The notes beneath the pieces are model-generated. The model saw only the letters and a list, made by a program, of their open reading frames with translations, was not told where the DNA came from and ran no database searches. Positions 9,548 through 17,932 of a stretch of DNA of 64,000 bases are shown piece after piece (position 1 is the stretch's first letter; each line of letters starts with the position of its first letter). The translations under genes and the position numbers were made by a program. This DNA is from Lysobacter sp. BMK333-48F3 (lineage in GTDB: Bacteria > Pseudomonadota > Gammaproteobacteria > Xanthomonadales > Xanthomonadaceae), in assembly GCF_019733395.1 (NCBI RefSeq), contig NZ_JAIHOO010000001.1:3720501-3784500 (forward strand), given 5' to 3'.

Positions 9548-9749
9548 CCGGTAAGAGAGGGCGTAAGGGCGAGCTGGAGGCGAGGGTGAACCACGGTTAC
9601 GCAACGCTGCGCAAACCGCGACGGCGCCGCTTGCATCGCCCGATTTTTTGCACGGCCGTTCGCCCCGCCGCCGCTGTCGCCGCCGTCGCCGTCGTTGTTG
9701 TGGTAGTCGTTGTCGTGGTAGTCGTCGCCGCAAAACGGTTCGCCTTGCT

Positions 9750-9851
9750 GTTCCCCCCTTTGAAAAAGGGGGGCAGGGGGGATTTGCTCTTGCTTTTGTG
9801 GTGAACGGAGCAAAAGCAAATCCCCCTAACCCCCCTTTTTCAAAGGGGGGA
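9750..9851. repeat. inverted pair of C6T3 hairpin repeats (second unit)
   Basis: Copies at 9750-9786 and 9815-9851, same arrangement as the preceding pair, about 303 bp further on. Confidence 0.85.
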
Positions 9852-9972
9852 TCGGTAGGAGGGGGCGTCAGGGCAGACCGGATGCGAGCGCGATCCGTCC
9901 GTAAGCAACGCTGCGCAAACCGCGACGGCGCCGCTTGCATCCTTGCCGCGATAGCGCAAACTTAACAACGCG

Positions 9973-10002
9973 TTGCGCATTCAGCCCATCGACCGCTAGA
10001 GT
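9973..10002 (+). promoter_or_regulatory. possible fimV promoter
   Basis: TTGCGC (9973-9978) and TAGAGT (9997-10002) with an 18-base spacer, 31 bases before the GTG start. Weak match to the sigma70 consensus. Confidence 0.35.
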
Positions 10003-10032
10003 CGCCGCCTGACATCGAGATTGGGACCGTCC

Positions 10033-12087
10033 GTGACCTCAGGTTTTGCACGCACCGCACTGGCTTTGTCCCTGGCCCTGGCCAGCGGCGCCGCCTGCGC
10101 GCTGGGGCTGGGGCAGATCGAGGTCAAATCGCGCGCGGGCCAGCCGCTGCTGGCGGAAATCCCGGTGATCTCCAGCGACCGCGACGAGCTGGCCCAGCTG
10201 CGCGCCGGCCTGGCCTCGCCGGAAACCTTCCAGCGCATCGGCCTGCAGCCGCCGCAGGGCATCGTCACCGACCTGCGTTTCACCCTGGCCCTGGACGCCG
10301 CCGGCAAGCCGGTGATCCGCGTCACCAGCAGCCAGCCGGTGACCCAGCCGCTGCTGACCTTCCTGATCGAAGTCGACTGGGGCCAGGGCCGCCTGACCCG
10401 CGAATACTCGGCGCTGATCGACACCCCGCGCACCGCGGCGGCGCCGATGCAGCCGCCGATCAAGGCCCCGACCGGGGCCGCGTCCAACACCATCGAACGC
10501 CCGCTGGAGGCGCCGCTGCCGTTCGGCGCGCAGCCGCAACAGAGCGACCCGCTGGCGGTCGAGAACCAGCTCGGCAGCCAGGACCCGAACCTGATCGGCG
10601 CCGCGCCGCCGAGCCCGCTGCCGGCCGAGCCGGAACCGATCGCGATGCAGCCCGAGCCGGCGCCCATGCCGGCGCCGCCGCGCGCCAACGCCGGCACGAT
10701 CGAGCGCCCGGCGCCGCGTCCGGCCGCGCCCGCGGTCGACCCCGAAGGCGGGATCGTGGTCGCGCGCGGCCAAACCCTGTCGAGCATCGCCGCCGGCCTG
10801 GCCGGCGCGCACAGCCTCGACCAGACCATGATCGCGCTGCTGCGCGCCAACCCCGAAGCCTTCATCGGCGGCAACGTCAACCGCTTGCGCCAGGGCGCGG
10901 TGCTGCGCCTGCCGGCCGACGGCGTCGCCGCGGTCGACCCGCGCGAGGCCAGCGAACTGGTCCGGGCCCAGGTCCAGCAGTGGCGCCAGGCCCGTCAGCC
11001 GGTGCCGCAGCCGATCGGCCTGGAAGCCGACCGGACCGCCAAGACCCCGGTCGCGCCGGCGGCGCAGAACGCGGCGCGCGGCAGCGACGCGCGTTTGGAA
11101 ATCGTGCCGCCGGGCGCCAGCCGCGCGACCCAGGCCGGAACACAGTCCGGCCTCAGCGCCGGAGGCGAGGGCAACATGATGCGTCAGGAGATCCAGCAGG
11201 CCAACGAAACCCTCGCCGCGCGCGAGGCCGAGCTGGCCGAACTCAAGAGCCGGGTCGCCGAGCTGGAAAAACTGCAGAACGATCAGCAGAAGCTGATCGC
11301 GTTGAAGGACAGCGAACTGACCGCGACCCAGCAGCGCCTGGCCGAGCAACAGGCGCGCGGCGACAGCGGCTCGCCGCTGCCGTGGCTGTTCGGCGGCCTC
11401 GGCGTGCTGGCCCTGCTGGTCGGCGGTTGGGTGCTGAGCCGGCGCGAGCCGAAGCGGCCGAATTTCCGCGCGCCGCAGGCCGATGCGCCGGCCTCGTCGC
11501 GCCCGTCGCCGGCGCCCGCATCGGTCGCCGATGCCGCGGCCGGCGATGCGCTGCGCCGCCGCCCCGAACCGGCGGCCGAAGTGATCGACCCGGTCGCGCA
11601 GTTGCTCGGCGAGGCACCGACCGAGCGTCGCGGCGAACCGCAACGCGCCGAGCCGGCGCAGGCGCCCGCGGCGGAGGCGCCCGTCGCCGCCGAGCCGGCC
11701 CCGGCCGCGCAACCGTTCTGGACCTCGCCGCGGCAGGAGCCGCAGTCCGCCCCGCAGCAGCGGGTGCCGACCTGGCATGCGGCCGAAGCCGGCAGCGCGC
11801 GCAACGCCGCGCCGCTGCGCAGCGAACCCAAGCTCGAGCGGGCCGCGCCGAGCGCCGATCCGGTCGTTCCGGCCGTCGCCGCCAGCCCGGCCGCGCCCGC
11901 CGCCGACGCCGCGTCCGGCCAGGCCGCTCCCGGCCAAGAGCGGATCGAACTGGCCCGGGCCTACCTCGACCTCGGCGACGAAGGCAGCGCCCGGCAACTG
12001 CTCGGCGAAGTGTTGATCAACGGCGACCATGCCGCGCGCCAGCAGGCGGCGCGGATGCTGCGCGAACTCGAGGCGTCCTCGGGCTGA
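10033..12087 (+). CDS. fimV: FimV-like polar hub / peptidoglycan-binding protein
   Basis: 684 residues. Signal peptide (TALALSLALASGAACA), then the conserved FimV N-terminal domain (LGLGQIEVKSRAGQPLLAEI, about residues 18-130), a Pro-rich linker, a LysM-like module (IVVARGQTLSSIA, about 240-300), a coiled coil (EIQQANETLAAREAEL, about 385-440), one membrane segment (LPWLFGGLGVLALLVGGWVL), an acidic Ala/Pro-rich cytoplasmic stretch, and the short FimV C-terminal TPR-like motif (ELARAYLDLGDEGSARQLLGE). FimV organises type IV pili and polar proteins. Start GTG 10033 places the signal peptide at the N-terminus. Frequently found next to truA, as here. Confidence 0.92.
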   Translation: MTSGFARTALALSLALASGAACALGLGQIEVKSRAGQPLLAEIPVISSDRDELAQLRAGLASPETFQRIGLQPPQGIVTDLRFTLALDAAGKPVIRVTSSQPVTQPLLTFLIEVDWGQGRLTREYSALIDTPRTAAAPMQPPIKAPTGAASNTIERPLEAPLPFGAQPQQSDPLAVENQLGSQDPNLIGAAPPSPLPAEPEPIAMQPEPAPMPAPPRANAGTIERPAPRPAAPAVDPEGGIVVARGQTLSSIAAGLAGAHSLDQTMIALLRANPEAFIGGNVNRLRQGAVLRLPADGVAAVDPREASELVRAQVQQWRQARQPVPQPIGLEADRTAKTPVAPAAQNAARGSDARLEIVPPGASRATQAGTQSGLSAGGEGNMMRQEIQQANETLAAREAELAELKSRVAELEKLQNDQQKLIALKDSELTATQQRLAEQQARGDSGSPLPWLFGGLGVLALLVGGWVLSRREPKRPNFRAPQADAPASSRPSPAPASVADAAAGDALRRRPEPAAEVIDPVAQLLGEAPTERRGEPQRAEPAQAPAAEAPVAAEPAPAAQPFWTSPRQEPQSAPQQRVPTWHAAEAGSARNAAPLRSEPKLERAAPSADPVVPAVAASPAAPAADAASGQAAPGQERIELARAYLDLGDEGSARQLLGEVLINGDHAARQQAARMLRELEASSG

Positions 12088-12088
12088 G

Positions 12089-12144
12089 CCTGATCGGCCG
12101 GACCTGATCGGCCGGCCCTGAGCGGTCGACCCTGATCGGTCGAC
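12089..12144. repeat. four 14-bp tandem repeats
   Basis: Four consecutive copies of CCTGATCGG(C/T)CG(G/A)(A/C), the first two differing from the last two mainly by GGCCGG versus GGTCGA. They begin immediately after the fimV stop codon. Confidence 0.9.
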
Positions 12145-12229
12145 CCCGGACGGCCCTCCGAGACGAACAACCCGTGCCGGACCACGCGTCCGGACCACCC
12201 CTGGGCCCGCACGGGCAGGGCGGAGAGCC

Positions 12230-13069
12230 ATGGCGGTAGAACAACAAGCAAGCCCGGATTCCGCAGCCGCACCGCTGCGGCGTTACGCCCTGGGCGTGGA
12301 ATACGACGGCGGCGAATTCTCCGGCTGGCAGCGCCTGGTGCGCCCCGGCGAGCCGGACCGGCGCGGCGAGGCCACCGTGCAGGGCACCCTGGAGACGGCG
12401 CTGTCGTTCGTCGCCGGCGGCCAGATCGACGTGGTCTGCGCCGGCCGTACCGATGCCGGGGTGCACGCGGCCTGCCAGGTGGTGCATTTCGACAGCCCGG
12501 TCGAGCGCGACCTGCGTGGCTGGGTGTTGGGCACCACCTCGCGCCTGCCGCCCTCGGTCTGCGTGCGCTGGTGCCTGCCGGTGGCGGCGGACTTCCACGC
12601 CCGTTTCTCGGCCCGGGCGCGCCGCTACCGCTACCGGATCCTCAACCGGCCGGTGCGGCCGGCGCTGCAGCGCCAGTACCTGACCTGGGAGCGGCGCCCG
12701 CTCGACGCCGACGCCATGCACCGGGCGGCCCAGGCCCTGCTGGGCGAAAACGACTTCTCGGCGTTCCGTACCGTGCACTGCCAGGCCCCGCACGCGCGGC
12801 GCGACCTGCAGTACATCGCGGTGCGGCGCGACGGCGATGTGGTGGAGGTCGAAGTCCAGGCGAACGCCTTTCTTCACCATATGGTGCGCAACATTGTCGG
12901 AAGCTTGTTGCCGGTCGGCCGCGGGGAGCAGCCGGAAGCCTGGATCGGCGAGTTGCTCGCCGGCCGCGACCGGACCGTCGCCGGGCCGACCGCGCCGTCG
13001 TCCGGCCTGCTGTTCGTCGGACCGCGCTATCCCGCCGATTGCCAGTTGCCCGCCGAGGTCACCCTTTGA
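12230..13069 (+). CDS. truA: tRNA pseudouridine(38-40) synthase
   Basis: 279 residues. Isomerises uridines 38-40 in the anticodon stem of tRNAs. The catalytic Asp lies in [11 protein letters not shown], and YRYRILNRP and [13 protein letters not shown] match the family core. The N-terminal 15 residues are a nonconserved extension before [23 protein letters not shown] site precedes the ATG. It is followed by trpF with stop and start overlapping. Confidence 0.96.
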   Translation: MAVEQQASPDSAAAPLRRYALGVEYDGGEFSGWQRLVRPGEPDRRGEATVQGTLETALSFVAGGQIDVVCAGRTDAGVHAACQVVHFDSPVERDLRGWVLGTTSRLPPSVCVRWCLPVAADFHARFSARARRYRYRILNRPVRPALQRQYLTWERRPLDADAMHRAAQALLGENDFSAFRTVHCQAPHARRDLQYIAVRRDGDVVEVEVQANAFLHHMVRNIVGSLLPVGRGEQPEAWIGELLAGRDRTVAGPTAPSSGLLFVGPRYPADCQLPAEVTL

Positions 13070-13728
13070 GCCAGCCCCGCACCCTGTTCCGTACCCGCGT
13101 CAAATTCTGCGGTTTCACCCGCCCCGGCGACGTGCGCCTGGCCTGCGAGCTGGGTGCCGATGCGATCGGCTTCGTGTTCGCCGCCGGCAGCTCGCGCCGG
13201 GTCGCGGCCGAGGAGGCGCGGGCGATGCGCCAGGCGCTGGCGCCGCTGGTCGATGCGGTGGCCCTGTTCATGGACAACCCGGTCGAGGAGGTGCGCGAGG
13301 TCGTGCGCCAGGTCCGGCCCAGCCTGCTGCAGTTCCACGGCAACGAGGACGACGCCTTCTGCCGCGGCTTCGGCGTGCCCTACATGAAGGCGATCGCGAT
13401 GGGCGGCGAACTGGCCGACCAGCACCCGGCGGCGCTGCACTCGCGCTTCCCGGGCGCGGCCGGTTTCCTGTTCGACAGCCATGCCGTCGGCGGCAGCGGC
13501 GGCAGCGGCAAGACCTTCGACTGGAAGCGCATCCCGGTCGGGGTGCAGAAGCCGTTCGTGCTGGCCGGCGGGATCACCCCGGACAACGTCTTCGAGGCGA
13601 TCCTGGCGACCCTGCCCTGGGGCGTGGACGTGTCCAGCGGCATCGAGAGCGCGCCGGGGCTGAAGGACGGCGACAAGATGCGCCGCTTCGTCGAGGAAGT
13701 GCGGCGCGCCGACTGCCACGTCGACTGA
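13066..13728 (+). CDS. trpF: phosphoribosylanthranilate isomerase
   Basis: 220 residues. Third step of tryptophan synthesis: PRA to CdRP, in a TIM barrel. The catalytic Cys is in [12 protein letters not shown] and the Asp in [23 protein letters not shown] and VDVSSGIES form the phosphate-binding loops. No ATG or GTG fits the family N-terminus; TTG 13066 overlaps the truA stop as TTGA, giving coupled translation. The truA-trpF order is common in gammaproteobacteria. Confidence 0.95.
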   Translation: MSQPRTLFRTRVKFCGFTRPGDVRLACELGADAIGFVFAAGSSRRVAAEEARAMRQALAPLVDAVALFMDNPVEEVREVVRQVRPSLLQFHGNEDDAFCRGFGVPYMKAIAMGGELADQHPAALHSRFPGAAGFLFDSHAVGGSGGSGKTFDWKRIPVGVQKPFVLAGGITPDNVFEAILATLPWGVDVSSGIESAPGLKDGDKMRRFVEEVRRADCHVD

Positions 13729-13755
13729 AGCCCTTGCCGGATCCGCGCCGCGGCC

Positions 13756-14382
13756 TCAGTCCAGGTAGGCGCGGATCAGCGTGTTCAGGTGCAGCCGCTC
13801 GGCATCGCGCAGGAACGGCGCCAACAGCATCATGACCTGGACGATGCCGTCGCGGATCGCGGCGTGCTCGTCCTTGTCGCCGCGCGCGGCGGCGTAATTG
13901 AGCCAGAAGGTCGCGATCACCAGCACGTTGGTCGCGGTCGCGGCCAGCTCGTCGCCGGAGGCGCGCATCACCCCGGCCTGGGACAGGCCGCGCATGACCA
14001 GGTGCGCCTGTTCGTCGGCGCGCTTGAGGATGCGGGCGAAGCGCAGGCGCAGGCGGCGGTTGCGGCTGAGGATCTCGACCAGGTCGCGGTACAGGAAGCG
14101 GTAGTCCCAGATGCACTCGAACACCAGGTGCAGCTGCAGCCAGATGTCCTCCAGCCCGGGCAGGCGCCCCTGCGGCGCGGCGAGCGCGGCGTCCATGCGC
14201 TCCTCGAAGCGCGCGAACAGCTGCTCGATGATGTCGTCCTTGTTGCGGAAGTGGTAGTACAGGTTGCCGGGGCTGATCTCCAGCTCGTCGGCGATGTGGT
14301 TGGTGGTGACGTTCGGCTCGCCCTGCGCGTTGAACATGGTCAACGCGCTGTCGAGGATGCGCTGGCGGGTCTGTTTCGCCAT
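13756..14382 (-). CDS. TetR/AcrR family transcriptional regulator
   Basis: 208 residues. N-terminal TetR helix-turn-helix (RQRILDSALTMFNAQGEPNVTTNHIADELEIS is the region, about residues 5-50, ending in GNLYYHFRNKDDI). The C-terminal helical ligand domain (TetR_C type, WDYRFLYRDLVEIL) is unspecific. It reads away from trpF and lies 37 bp downstream of the acyl-CoA-binding protein gene on the same strand, so it may be cotranscribed with it and respond to acyl-CoA; that is inference. Confidence 0.88.
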   Translation of the reverse strand: MAKQTRQRILDSALTMFNAQGEPNVTTNHIADELEISPGNLYYHFRNKDDIIEQLFARFEERMDAALAAPQGRLPGLEDIWLQLHLVFECIWDYRFLYRDLVEILSRNRRLRLRFARILKRADEQAHLVMRGLSQAGVMRASGDELAATATNVLVIATFWLNYAAARGDKDEHAAIRDGIVQVMMLLAPFLRDAERLHLNTLIRAYLD

Positions 14383-14419
14383 CGGGCGGCCAGGGAGCGT
14401 GGGGGCGGGCGGCGCGGCG

Positions 14420-14677
14420 TCAGCCGCGCAGCTTCTTGACCAGGTCGACGTACTTCTTCATCGCGTCGGCCTGGGCGGTGCCCTTGAGCTTCTCCCAGGC
14501 TTCGTATTTGGCCGTGCCGACGAAGTCGAAGAAACCGGGCTTGGGGCCGCTGACGTCGCCGTCGGCGCCCTGCTTGTACAGCGCGTACAAGCGCAGCAGG
14601 GTGTCGTTGTCGGGGCGTTCGGGCAGCGACTGCACGTCTTTGGCGGCTTGTTCGAATGCGGCTTGGATATCGGACAC
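14420..14677 (-). CDS. acyl-CoA-binding protein
   Basis: 85 residues, the normal size for ACBP. It binds long-chain acyl-CoA esters in the cytoplasm and hands them to enzymes. The family signature LYALYKQGADGDVSGPKPGFFD and KYEAWEKLKG with the C-terminal MKKYVDLVKKL is intact (key ligand-binding Tyr and Lys positions present). GTG 14677 is chosen because an AGGAG lies 10 bases upstream and the family begins at this point. Divergently transcribed from the fatty acyl-CoA reductase gene 154 bp away, which suggests a shared job. Confidence 0.92.
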   Translation of the reverse strand: MSDIQAAFEQAAKDVQSLPERPDNDTLLRLYALYKQGADGDVSGPKPGFFDFVGTAKYEAWEKLKGTAQADAMKKYVDLVKKLRG

Positions 14678-14831
14678 GGCGGGCCTCTCCTGGGCACCAG
14701 GGCGAAGGGTCATCACAGCATGCGCTCCCGAGGCGGTCAATACGGAAAAGAATTGTTACCGCGCCCGGGCTCTGGCACCGTAGCGGGAAGCCGCCGGACG
14801 TGGCGGCCGATCGGCCATCCAGGAGAGGGGT

Positions 14832-16820
14832 ATGAGCTATTTCGTCACCGGCGCGACGGGTTTCATCGGTCGCTTCCTCGTCAGCAACCTGCTGAAACGC
14901 AAGGGCACGATCCACGTGCTGGTGCGCAAGGATTCGCAGAAGAAGTTCGACGCCATCGCCAAGAAGATGGGCTGGGACCTCAAGCGTGTGATCCCGGTCG
15001 CAGGCGACATGAGCCAGGCCAAGTGCGGGCTCAGCGCGGCGCAGATCCGCGCGCTCAACGGCAAGATCAAGCATTTCTTCCACCTCGCCGCGATCTACGA
15101 CCTGACCGCCAGCGTCGCCGCGCAGCGCTCGGCCAACATCGACGGCACCCAGCACGCGCTGGACCTGGGCGCCGCGCTCAACGTCGGCTGCTTCCACCAC
15201 ACCAGTTCGATCGCCGCCGCCGGCCTGTACCCGGGCGTGTTCCGCGAGGACATGTTCGACGAGGCCGAAGGCCTGGACGACCCGTACCTGCGCACCAAGC
15301 ACGATTCCGAAGGCCTGGTCCGCGCCGAGAAGCGGATCAAGTGGCGGATCTACCGCCCCGGCATGGTGGTCGGCCACTCGCAGACCGGCGAGATGGACAA
15401 GATCGACGGCCCGTACTACTTCTTCACCTTCCTCAAGAAGCTGCGCGAGATGCTGCCGCCGTGGATGCCGATGCTCGGCGTCGAAGGCGGGCGGATCAAC
15501 ATCATTCCGGTCGACTACGTGGTCGACGCGATGGACCACATCGCGCACAAGCCTAAGCTCGACGGCCACTGCTTCCACCTGACCGATCCGGAGCCGCAGC
15601 GCGTCGGCGAAGTGCTCAACACCTTCGCCCGCGCCGGCCACACCCCGGAGATGACCATGCGCATCGACGCGCGCATGTTCGCCTTCGTGCCCAGCGGCAT
15701 CCGCGGCGCGGTCGGCAACCTGCCGCCGGTCAAGCGCTTCATCGGCATGCTGCTGCGCGACTTCAAGATTCCCAAGGAAACCTTGAAGTTCATCACCTAT
15801 CCGACCCGCTTCGACAACCGCGAGACCGAGCGCGCGCTGCGCGGCAGCGGGATCAAGGTGCCGCGCCTGGACGACTACGCCTGGCGCCTGTGGGATTACT
15901 GGGAACGCCACCTCGATCCCGACCTGTTCGTCGACCGCAGCCTCAAGGGCAAGGTGCGCAACAAGGTCGTGGTCATCACCGGCGGTTCCTCGGGCATCGG
16001 CCTGGCGACCGCGGAGAAGGTCGCCGCGGCCGGCGCGGTCACCGTCATCGTCGCCCGCGGCGAAGAGGAGCTGTTCAAGGCCCGCGACGCGATGAAGGCC
16101 GCCGGCGGCAAGGTGTTCGCCTACACCGCCGACCTGGCCGACATGGCCGACTGCGATCGCCTGATCAAGACCATCCTCGACGAGCACGGCCACGTCGACA
16201 TCCTGGTCAACAACGCCGGCCGTTCGATCCGCCGCTCGATCGAACTGAGCTACGACCGCTTCCACGATTTCGAGCGCACCATGCAGCTGAACTACTTCGG
16301 CAGCCTGCGCCTGATCATGGGCTTCATGCCGAAGATGACCGAGCGCCGCAAGGGCCACATCATCAACATCAGCTCGATCGGCGTGCTGGCCAACTCGCCG
16401 CGGTTCTCGGCCTACGTGGCCTCGAAGGCGGCGCTGGACGCGTTCAGCCGCTGCGCCCAGGGCGAACTGTCGGGCAAGGGCATCAGCTTCACCACCATCA
16501 ACATGCCGCTGGTGAAGACGCCGATGATCGCGCCGACCAAGATGTACGACAGCGTGCCGACCCTGACCCCGGACGAGGCCGCCGACCTGGTGGTCAAGGG
16601 CATCATCGAGAAGCCCAGCCGCATCGCCACCCGCCTGGGCATCTTCGCCAGCGTGGTCAACGCGCTGGCGCCGAAGGCCTACGAAGTGGTGATGAGCACC
16701 GCGTTCGAACTGTTCCCCGATTCGGCCGCCGCCAAGGGCGACCGCAAGGGACTCAAGGACGAACACGCCAGCAACGAGCAGATCGCCTTCGCCGCGTTGA
16801 TGCGCGGCGTGCATTGGTAA
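14832..16820 (+). CDS. two-domain fatty acyl-CoA reductase (alcohol-forming type)
   Basis: 662 residues with two SDR domains. The N-terminal extended-SDR domain has FVTGATGFIG (7-13 is the nucleotide loop), PYLRTK (Tyr152, Lys156) and IYRPGMVVGHSQTGEMDK; the C-terminal classical SDR has ITGGSSGIG (383-390), NNAGRS, and AYVASK (Tyr528, Lys532). Length, domain order and linker (PRLDDYAWRLWDYWERHLDPDLF) match the roughly 660-residue bacterial reductases known from Marinobacter that reduce fatty acyl-CoA through aldehyde to alcohol for wax ester synthesis. GAGAGGGG precedes the ATG. No wax ester synthase is in the window. The last 53 codons occur twice more downstream. Confidence 0.88.
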   Translation: MSYFVTGATGFIGRFLVSNLLKRKGTIHVLVRKDSQKKFDAIAKKMGWDLKRVIPVAGDMSQAKCGLSAAQIRALNGKIKHFFHLAAIYDLTASVAAQRSANIDGTQHALDLGAALNVGCFHHTSSIAAAGLYPGVFREDMFDEAEGLDDPYLRTKHDSEGLVRAEKRIKWRIYRPGMVVGHSQTGEMDKIDGPYYFFTFLKKLREMLPPWMPMLGVEGGRINIIPVDYVVDAMDHIAHKPKLDGHCFHLTDPEPQRVGEVLNTFARAGHTPEMTMRIDARMFAFVPSGIRGAVGNLPPVKRFIGMLLRDFKIPKETLKFITYPTRFDNRETERALRGSGIKVPRLDDYAWRLWDYWERHLDPDLFVDRSLKGKVRNKVVVITGGSSGIGLATAEKVAAAGAVTVIVARGEEELFKARDAMKAAGGKVFAYTADLADMADCDRLIKTILDEHGHVDILVNNAGRSIRRSIELSYDRFHDFERTMQLNYFGSLRLIMGFMPKMTERRKGHIINISSIGVLANSPRFSAYVASKAALDAFSRCAQGELSGKGISFTTINMPLVKTPMIAPTKMYDSVPTLTPDEAADLVVKGIIEKPSRIATRLGIFASVVNALAPKAYEVVMSTAFELFPDSAAAKGDRKGLKDEHASNEQIAFAALMRGVHW

Positions 16821-16843
16821 CGGCGTTTCGGGCGGATTGCAGG

Positions 16844-16871
16844 CATCGGGGCGGCCACGGCCGCCCCGATG
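16844..16871 (+). terminator. hairpin after the acyl-CoA reductase gene
   Basis: 13-bp perfect stem CATCGGGGCGGCC / GGCCGCCCCGATG with a 2-base loop, 24 bp after the stop. No T-tract follows. It is copied with the downstream duplications. Confidence 0.6.
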
Positions 16872-17607
16872 CGTTTGCGCGAAGGATTTGCCGCACCCCG
16901 GCAACGCCGCGTAGCTGCCCCTACAAAAACGCACGGCCGCCGCGCGCCAACCCCTTGTAGGAGCGGCGTGAGCCGCGACCGCCGCAGCGGTGTACGCAAG
17001 CGTGGCATCCGCAGCCTGGACAGTCGGCTGCGAGCGGCAGAAAACCGCCCGTCGGTCCGGGCTTCGGAGAGTTCGCGTCGACCGACGCTTCGGTTGTCGC
17101 GGCTCACGCCGCTCCTACAAAAGCGCACGGCCGCCGCGTGCCAACCCCTGTAGGAGCGGCGTGAGCCGCGACCGCCGCAGCGGTGTACGCAAGCGTGGCA
17201 TTCGCAGCCTGGACAGTCGGCTGCGAATGCCACGCTTGCGTACACCGCTGCGGCGGTCGCGGCTCACGCCGCTCCTACAGGGGTTGGCACGCGGCGGCCG
17301 TGCGCTTTTGTAGGAGCGGCGTGAGCCGCGACAACCGAAGCTTCGGTCGACGCGAAGTTCCCGAAGCCCGGGCCGACGTGCGGTTGCCCGACAACCGGGC
17401 GACGGCCGCCCGTTCTGCGGACGCCACGCTCACGTACACCGCTGCGGCGGTCGCGGCTCACGCCGCTCCTACAGGGGTTGGCACGCGGCGGCCGTGCGTT
17501 TTTGTAGGGGCAGCTACGCGGCGTTGCCGGGGTGCGGCAAATCCTTCGCGCAAACGCATCGGGGCGGCCGTGGCCGCCCCGATGCCTGCAATCCGCCCGA
17601 AACGCCG

Positions 17608-17777
17608 TTACCAATGCACGCCGCGCATCAACGCGGCGAAGGCGATCTGCTCGTTGCTGGCGTGTTCGTCCTTGAGTCCCTTGCGGTCGCCCTTGGCGGC
17701 GGCCGAATCGGGGAACAGTTCGAACGCGGTGCTCATCACCACTTCGTAGGCCTTCGGCGCCAGCGCGTTGACCACGC
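17608..17777 (-). pseudogene. inverted fragment of the acyl-CoA reductase 3' end
   Basis: Encodes the last about 56 codons of the reductase (from VVNALAPKAYEVV to the terminal MRGVHW and TAA 17610-17608) on the minus strand. It has no start region, catalytic motif or SDR fold, so it is a gene remnant. Confidence 0.85.
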
Positions 17778-17932
17778 TGGCGCCGAAGGCCTACGAAGTG
17801 GTGATGAGCACCGCGTTCGAACTGTTCCCCGATTCGGCCGCCGCCAAGGGCGACCGCAAGGGACTCAAGGACGAACACGCCAGCAACGAGCAGATCGCCT
17901 TCGCCGCGTTGATGCGCGGCGTGCATTGGTAA
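17775..17932 (+). pseudogene. direct fragment of the acyl-CoA reductase 3' end
   Basis: A second, direct copy of the last 53 codons including the stop (17930-17932). It follows the inverted fragment immediately. Nothing upstream would allow expression. Confidence 0.85.

Larger units (their letters stand above)
9350..9944. repeat. imperfect tandem duplication of a ~300-bp intergenic unit
   Basis: Two consecutive units (about 9350-9640 and 9647-9944) share the same order of parts: GCACGGCCGTT, a GTCGTCGCC-rich microsatellite, an inverted pair of C6T3 hairpins, a short spacer, and the end block CTGCGCAAACCGCGACGG. The offset is 297 bp at the left end and 304 bp at the right. No gene is supported in the 753-bp gap; the open frames read as low-complexity Val or Arg runs. 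Confidence 0.85.

Noticed and set aside
9586..9804. A 72-codon frame with a run of valines
   Set aside because: The Val run is the translation of the GTCGTC microsatellite, and the rest is the hairpin repeat.
14340..16934. An 864-codon minus-strand frame opposite the acyl-CoA reductase
   Set aside because: It reads HRRVGHE-type low-quality sequence antisense to a gene with clear motifs.
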